Below, in pieces: positions 60,435-64,000 of a stretch of DNA of 64,000 bases. Position 1 is the stretch's first letter, and each line of letters begins with the position of its first letter. The stretch is from Phycisphaeraceae bacterium (lineage in GTDB: Bacteria; Planctomycetota; Phycisphaerae; Phycisphaerales; UBA1924): NCBI GenBank assembly GCA_019636695.1, contig JAHBXD010000001.1, forward strand, positions 975,567-1,039,566. The letters run 5' to 3'. The notes beneath the pieces are model-generated. The model saw nothing but the letters and a program-made list of their open reading frames with translations. It was not told the DNA's origin and ran no database searches. The position numbers and the translations under genes were made by a program.

Positions 60435-61247
60435 TCAGCGTCGGTTGGCTGAGCTTCTGAACCGATTGAGCACAACCCGCACCGGGTTCGCGGTTGTCGG
60501 CAGGCTCTGGCGTTCGCTTGTGCGGCGGCTTGTCGGCAGCGCTTCGCGTGCCTGGGCAGCCGTGACGAATCCGCCCGACGGATCGAGTGCTTCTTCGAAC
60601 CAGTCATCCCATGCCCGGTCGAGTCTCCGAGCCACGCGGGATGGCGCGATAAGGGATGGCCCCGGTTCCAGGCCGGTCAGCAGGGTGTAGCCGAGCACCG
60701 CCACGCCTCGGATCTCGTCACGGGCCAGGTCGACCCCTTCACCCTGTCCGCGGATTGCCCTCCGAACGCCGTAGAGGTCGATGTGCAACGCTCCGTGGCG
60801 GTCGACCAGAATTTCATCGGCTTTGACCGGGCCGTGAAATAACCCGTGCGATTGGGCATTGCCGACGGCATCGAGAACCTGCGAAATGGCACGCTCAGCC
60901 TCAAAGGCGCCCATTTGCCCGCCTTTGAGGTCAAGAAGGCGAGAAAGTGTCAAAAGGCCTTCCTGGTTTCCGGTGTACGGCGTGACCAGCCACCCGCGGA
61001 AGGCCGAATCGAACGAAACCTGCTCGGCGGGGAGTAGGTGTTCGCTCTTTACCTCGCTCAACTTCTCGAAAGCCCTGAGAAATCTGCGTGATTCAGCGCG
61101 ATCGGCAAATGGGGCGAATCGATAGACGACGTGGCTGCTCTGCTGCCGCACATGGAGCGCAAGCCAACGCTCAGCCAGTTCGTGGGAGACCAATGGTCGC
61201 GCCAGTCGGTATGGCCCGAAATACTGACCTGCACGCAGCTCGCTCAT
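60435..61247 (-). CDS. Serine/threonine kinase-like protein, probable pseudokinase
   Basis: A 270-residue protein with the overall text of a bacterial protein kinase (GQYFGPYRLARPLVSHELAE, LFHGPVKADEILVDRHGALH, IDLYGVRRA) but with key residues changed. The catalytic loop is H138-G-P-V-K142 instead of HRDLK, the Asn is E145, the DFG triad is D157-L-Y-G, and the VAIK lysine is R43 (VVYRFA). The Gly-rich loop is also poor. It probably cannot transfer phosphate and may work as a scaffold. It is convergent with the Bat operon. Confidence 0.75.
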   Translation of the reverse strand: MSELRAGQYFGPYRLARPLVSHELAERWLALHVRQQSSHVVYRFAPFADRAESRRFLRAFEKLSEVKSEHLLPAEQVSFDSAFRGWLVTPYTGNQEGLLTLSRLLDLKGGQMGAFEAERAISQVLDAVGNAQSHGLFHGPVKADEILVDRHGALHIDLYGVRRAIRGQGEGVDLARDEIRGVAVLGYTLLTGLEPGPSLIAPSRVARRLDRAWDDWFEEALDPSGGFVTAAQAREALPTSRRTSERQSLPTTANPVRVVLNRFRSSANRR

Positions 61248-61548
61248 GAAGTTCTGCTTCCAACCCGAAGGGGGCGGGGATTCCCTGGATCCCTTCGTCA
61301 CCTGCGATCAAGGCGCCCGTCCATGGGCCAAAGCAAGGGCCATGATAGGAACCGGGCGAGAAATTGTCATATCGAACGGCGTGGGCCGAACACCCCAAAG
61401 GTTTCAACTAGGGAAAACCCCGGATGGGGCGTTGGAATTGGCCCTTGGGGTTGCAGGATATCTCGCTCCCGGGTGGATGGGCCAATACGATTGATTACAA
61501 GCGCCGGCATGAGGGCCAGGCGCTGGATTACAGACGGAGGACTCCGAA

Positions 61549-62757
61549 ATGACCACTGCTCCCAGCCGCCAAGCCCATTCCGCCTCCGCCGCGTCCAGCA
61601 CTGATCCGCTTCTGCTGGTTGATGTCGACCACGTTCGGTTTTATGTGGGGAATGCGAAGCAGGCGGCGTTTTTCTACGCGCACTGCTTCGGGTTTCAGAT
61701 TGATGAGGTCGCGGATCTGACGACGGGTAGCCGCGAGGAGGCTTCGTACCTGCTGACGCAGGGAAACATACGGTTCTTGCTGACGACCGGCCTGGGTGCC
61801 GACCACCCTGCATCGCGTGAGGTGATGACCTACGGCGACGGGGTGAAGGATGTCGCCTTTACGGTGTTTGATGCAACAAAGGCGTTTGAGCGCGCGGTGA
61901 AGAACGGGGCTGCTCCGGCTCAGGAGCCGCGCACCGTTTCGGACGACCGCGGGTCGATCACCACGGCGTCGATCAAGACCTATGGAAGGGTGGTTCACAC
62001 ATTCGTCAGCCGCACGGGTGAATATGACCTTGTGAACATCAAGAAGGGCGGGGTCTTTTCGCCGGGTTTCAAGAAGCTCGACAAGATCTCCATCAACGAA
62101 TACAACCGAAAGCACCCTTGCGGCTTGAAGTATGTCGATCATCTTGTCGGCAACGTTGAAGAAGGCAAGATGAACCACTGGGTCGCCTTTTACGAGAATG
62201 TGCTTGAGTTCACCATGTTCAAGCATTTCGATGACAAGGACATCAGCACGGAATATTCGGCGCTCATGTCCAAGGTCATGGCTAGCGGCAATAACCTCAT
62301 CAAGATGCCCATCAACGAACCCGCGGAAGGAAAGAAAAAGAGCCAGATCCAGGAATATCTTGACTGGCACAACAACACTCCAGGCGTGCAGCACCTTGCC
62401 CTGCGCACCGACGACGAGTTGCACTCGATCGCGGCGCTTCGCTCGCGCGGAGTCGATTTCCTGACGTTGCCCGACACCTATTACGACATCGTCTGGGATC
62501 GTGTGAACACCATGCTCACCAAGCACGGGCATACGCCGGTACGAGAAGATCATGAAGCGATCAAGAAACTCGGCATTCTCGTCGACGCCGATGACGAAGG
62601 CTACCTGCTGCAGCTCTTCACCAAGCCGCTGCAGGACCGCCCGACCCTGTTTTTTGAGATTATCTGCCGCCGCGGCAGCCAGTCGTTCGGCAAAGGGAAT
62701 TTCAAGGCGCTCTTCGAGGCGCTGGAGATTGAGCAGGAACGTCGCGGCAACCTGTAG
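61549..62757 (+). CDS. hppD: 4-hydroxyphenylpyruvate dioxygenase
   Basis: A 402-residue iron enzyme that converts 4-hydroxyphenylpyruvate to homogentisate in tyrosine breakdown. The iron ligands are H198 (KYVDHLVGNV), H282 (GVQHLALRTDD) and E370 (TLFFEII). NHWVAFYENVLEF and the C-terminal GKGNFKALFEALE fit the family. A GGAGGA ribosome binding site lies 8 bp before the ATG. It is not in an operon with other catabolic genes here. Confidence 0.96.
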   Translation: MTTAPSRQAHSASAASSTDPLLLVDVDHVRFYVGNAKQAAFFYAHCFGFQIDEVADLTTGSREEASYLLTQGNIRFLLTTGLGADHPASREVMTYGDGVKDVAFTVFDATKAFERAVKNGAAPAQEPRTVSDDRGSITTASIKTYGRVVHTFVSRTGEYDLVNIKKGGVFSPGFKKLDKISINEYNRKHPCGLKYVDHLVGNVEEGKMNHWVAFYENVLEFTMFKHFDDKDISTEYSALMSKVMASGNNLIKMPINEPAEGKKKSQIQEYLDWHNNTPGVQHLALRTDDELHSIAALRSRGVDFLTLPDTYYDIVWDRVNTMLTKHGHTPVREDHEAIKKLGILVDADDEGYLLQLFTKPLQDRPTLFFEIICRRGSQSFGKGNFKALFEALEIEQERRGNL

Positions 62758-62932
62758 TGGATCAAGCAGCAAGCGCTTTGCATCGTTCGCAGAGCTTGCG
62801 GCGAACTGAATCAAGGCGCTGCCGATTTCGTGCAGCACCCGCTCATGGTTGCCGGGGATGCGGCATCGCCATCGAACAATGCAAGCGTATTTCCGCGCTC
62901 GGCTCGATTGCATCCGGCAGACTGCTGCATAG

Positions 62933-62964
62933 GCCAAGAGCCTGCACAGGCGCAGGCTCTTGGC
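62933..62964. terminator. Large hairpin between convergent genes
   Basis: A perfect 13-bp stem GCCAAGAGCCTGC / GCAGGCTCTTGGC with an ACAGGC loop between the hppD (plus) and DUF378 (minus) ends. There is no T tract, so it may also act as a transcript-stabilising structure. Confidence 0.6.
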
Positions 62965-63013
62965 GTCGTCTCACAATGTGCTGTGGCAGATGATCTGACG
63001 GGCCGATTGACAA

Positions 63014-63241
63014 TCAGGCCGAGGCCAGTCGGCCTCGCGGCGAGCCTTGCAGGTTCTTCGCAAGCATCGTGGCCTGAACCACCGCCGAGATGCCCACGAG
63101 GATGTAGACCACCTTGGCAAGAATGGTGGTGTTGCCGCCGAAAATCGTGGCGACAAGGTCAAACTCTGCAGCGCCCCAGAGGCCCCAGTTCAAGCCACCG
63201 ACAATCACAAGCACAAGCGTCAGAATACTCACGAGTTTCAT
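63014..63241 (-). CDS. DUF378 domain membrane protein
   Basis: A 75-residue protein with two hydrophobic segments: ILTLVLVIVGGLNWGLWGAA (about 6-25) and VVYILVGISAVVQATML (about 44-60). VGGLNWGLWG and VYxLVGISA are the DUF378 signature. Members are small inner-membrane proteins without a known function. It stands alone. Confidence 0.88.
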   Translation of the reverse strand: MKLVSILTLVLVIVGGLNWGLWGAAEFDLVATIFGGNTTILAKVVYILVGISAVVQATMLAKNLQGSPRGRLASA

Positions 63242-63403
63242 GGCAGTTCTCCGTGCCGAGCGTGTGCAATGCCCTCCCTCCGGTCTGCACCGGGGTTTCG
63301 CCAGTCGATGGGGTTCAATGACCGCTTCGGCGTGATGGGCTTCGACATACCGACGATGCCGGATGCACCCTTCACGAGAGGTTTTGTTCGACCCTTTGCC
63401 TTC

Positions 63404-63775
63404 TCAGCCACCGGCGGCCTTGGCAGGGTAGCCAAGGCTCTTCAGATGGTCGATCACCCGATCGCGGTGGTCTCCCTGGAGTTCAATTGAAGGCTCTTCG
63501 CCGCGCTGCACTGTGCCGCCTGCGGCGAACCTGGCCTTGAGGGTGGCGCATAGGGAGTCGAGGTCGGTGGCTTGGGGGTCGAGGCCAGTGAGCACGGTGG
63601 TCCATTTGCCGCGGCGCTTCTCGCGACGGACGCGGGCGGGCTGGTCTTTGGGCAGGGTGACCCTTCCGGCGGCGTTGCGTGGACAGAGGCAGACCTCGGC
63701 TGAGGCGGTGAGGGGCTTGCCGCAGCGTTCGCAGGTGACGGGGCGTTGGAGGGGAGTGCCGTCGAAGAGACCCAT
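63404..63775 (-). CDS. SUI1/eIF1-type translation factor (YciH-like) with N-terminal zinc-binding segment
   Basis: A 123-residue protein starting MGLFDGTPLQRPVTCERCGKP. The N-terminal 35 residues have CERC and CLC, a possible zinc site. The C-terminal domain (RVRREKRRGKWTTVLTGLDP, ATLKARFAAGGTVQRGEEPS, IELQGDHRDRVIDHLKSLGY) is SUI1, as in eIF1 and bacterial YciH, with the conserved GG(T/S)V and QGDHR motifs. It may influence start codon selection. The frame is open upstream to 63853 but that part is a Pro/Ser/Leu-rich antisense of a purine run. Confidence 0.88.
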   Translation of the reverse strand: MGLFDGTPLQRPVTCERCGKPLTASAEVCLCPRNAAGRVTLPKDQPARVRREKRRGKWTTVLTGLDPQATDLDSLCATLKARFAAGGTVQRGEEPSIELQGDHRDRVIDHLKSLGYPAKAAGG

Positions 63776-63807
63776 GAAGGAGGGTATGAGGAGGGTGGGA
63801 GAGAAGT

Positions 63808-63833
63808 GGGAGGGAGGCAGAGGGGCAGGGGGG
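63808..63833 (+). other. G-quadruplex-type motif upstream of the SUI1 gene
   Basis: The plus strand between 63776 and 63850 is nearly all purine. Within it, GGG-A-GGG-(7 nt)-GGGG-CA-GGGGGG fits the G3+N1-7 rule for an intramolecular quadruplex. It is on the template side of the 5' region of the SUI1 gene. Confidence 0.5.
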
Positions 63834-63899
63834 AAGAGAAGTGGAGAGATCATCGCGCCGACCAGGGAACATGGCCAAATGGCCGAGGGCCAGAGGGCC

Positions 63900-63978
63900 G
63901 TGCCACTTCTATGAAGACCCTTGGGATGTCAAGCGAGGAGGCGATCCCATTCATCTATCCGAGCGAGGGTGTTTGAAG
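63900..63978 (+). repeat. 79-bp direct repeat, copy 2
   Basis: Same orientation as copy 1 at 47672-47750, with seven mismatches. It is preceded by a GGCC-rich lead (catggccaaatggcc) comparable to that at copy 1 and lies close to the window end, so any gene that follows is cut off. Confidence 0.8.
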
Positions 63979-64000
63979 GACGGGTGGCCCGACGTTCTCA

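Noticed and set aside
1..64000. CRISPR arrays and complete insertion sequences
   Set aside because: No regularly spaced short repeats and no transposase-like protein were seen anywhere in the window.

Overview
The window looks like chromosomal DNA from a high-GC planctomycete, most likely of the Phycisphaerae/Phycisphaerales. The evidence is a secreted protein ending in two GC-type dockerin repeats (47970-49079), a PEP-CTERM-like anchored protein (33965-34918), isolated type II pseudopilin proteins, ECF sigma factors paired with membrane anti-sigma-like proteins, a fused SecDF and a complete MoxR/DUF58/Bat operon. No 16S gene is present, so the placement rests on gene content alone.

Left part (1-17.2 kb): accessory DNA built on a damaged siphovirus-type prophage. 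On the plus strand the head and tail genes are collinear: C-terminal half of a GpA-type terminase, zinc-ribbon protein, small conserved protein, lambda-type portal, a protease-capsid fusion, two DUF2190 decoration proteins, connector and neck proteins, tail tube, a tail assembly chaperone with an apparent -1 frameshift site, a tail completion protein and a tape measure that runs into foreign sequence. The terminase ATPase half, distal tail, lysis, replication and integrase genes are absent. Four leftward genes sit at the edges of or between the late genes: a glycosyltransferase/radical SAM fusion, an unknown protein with a SFATKFLHW motif, a DUF4238 protein and a PD-(D/E)XK-like protein. They are the best candidates for cargo of unknown function. 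A DUF2924 module without its usual recombinase, a membrane protein and an HExxH metalloprotease complete the block, which ends beside the 3' end of a tRNA-Asn gene.

Middle (17.2-47 kb): mostly housekeeping genes. They include rpmE, metH, an Eis-like acetyltransferase, rpmI-rplT, two ECF sigma loci, gap, an EIIA gene, an OmpA-like lipoprotein, a RidA protein, a NUDIX-site-2 protease-rhomboid-tgt cluster, yajC-secDF, a LysM protein, a transglutaminase-like protein and fumC. fumC carries an in-frame 72-bp insertion that resembles a dispersed intergenic repeat. A 789-bp gene-free stretch precedes the PEP-CTERM gene and contains competing inverted repeats.

Right part (47-64 kb): a low-GC orphan gene followed by a 79-bp sequence that recurs 16 kb away at the end of the window, the dockerin protein, a pseudopilin, an outer-membrane barrel, the eight-gene MoxR/Bat operon (51332-60375), a convergent pseudokinase, 4-hydroxyphenylpyruvate dioxygenase, a DUF378 membrane protein and a SUI1-type translation factor with a zinc-binding N-terminus.
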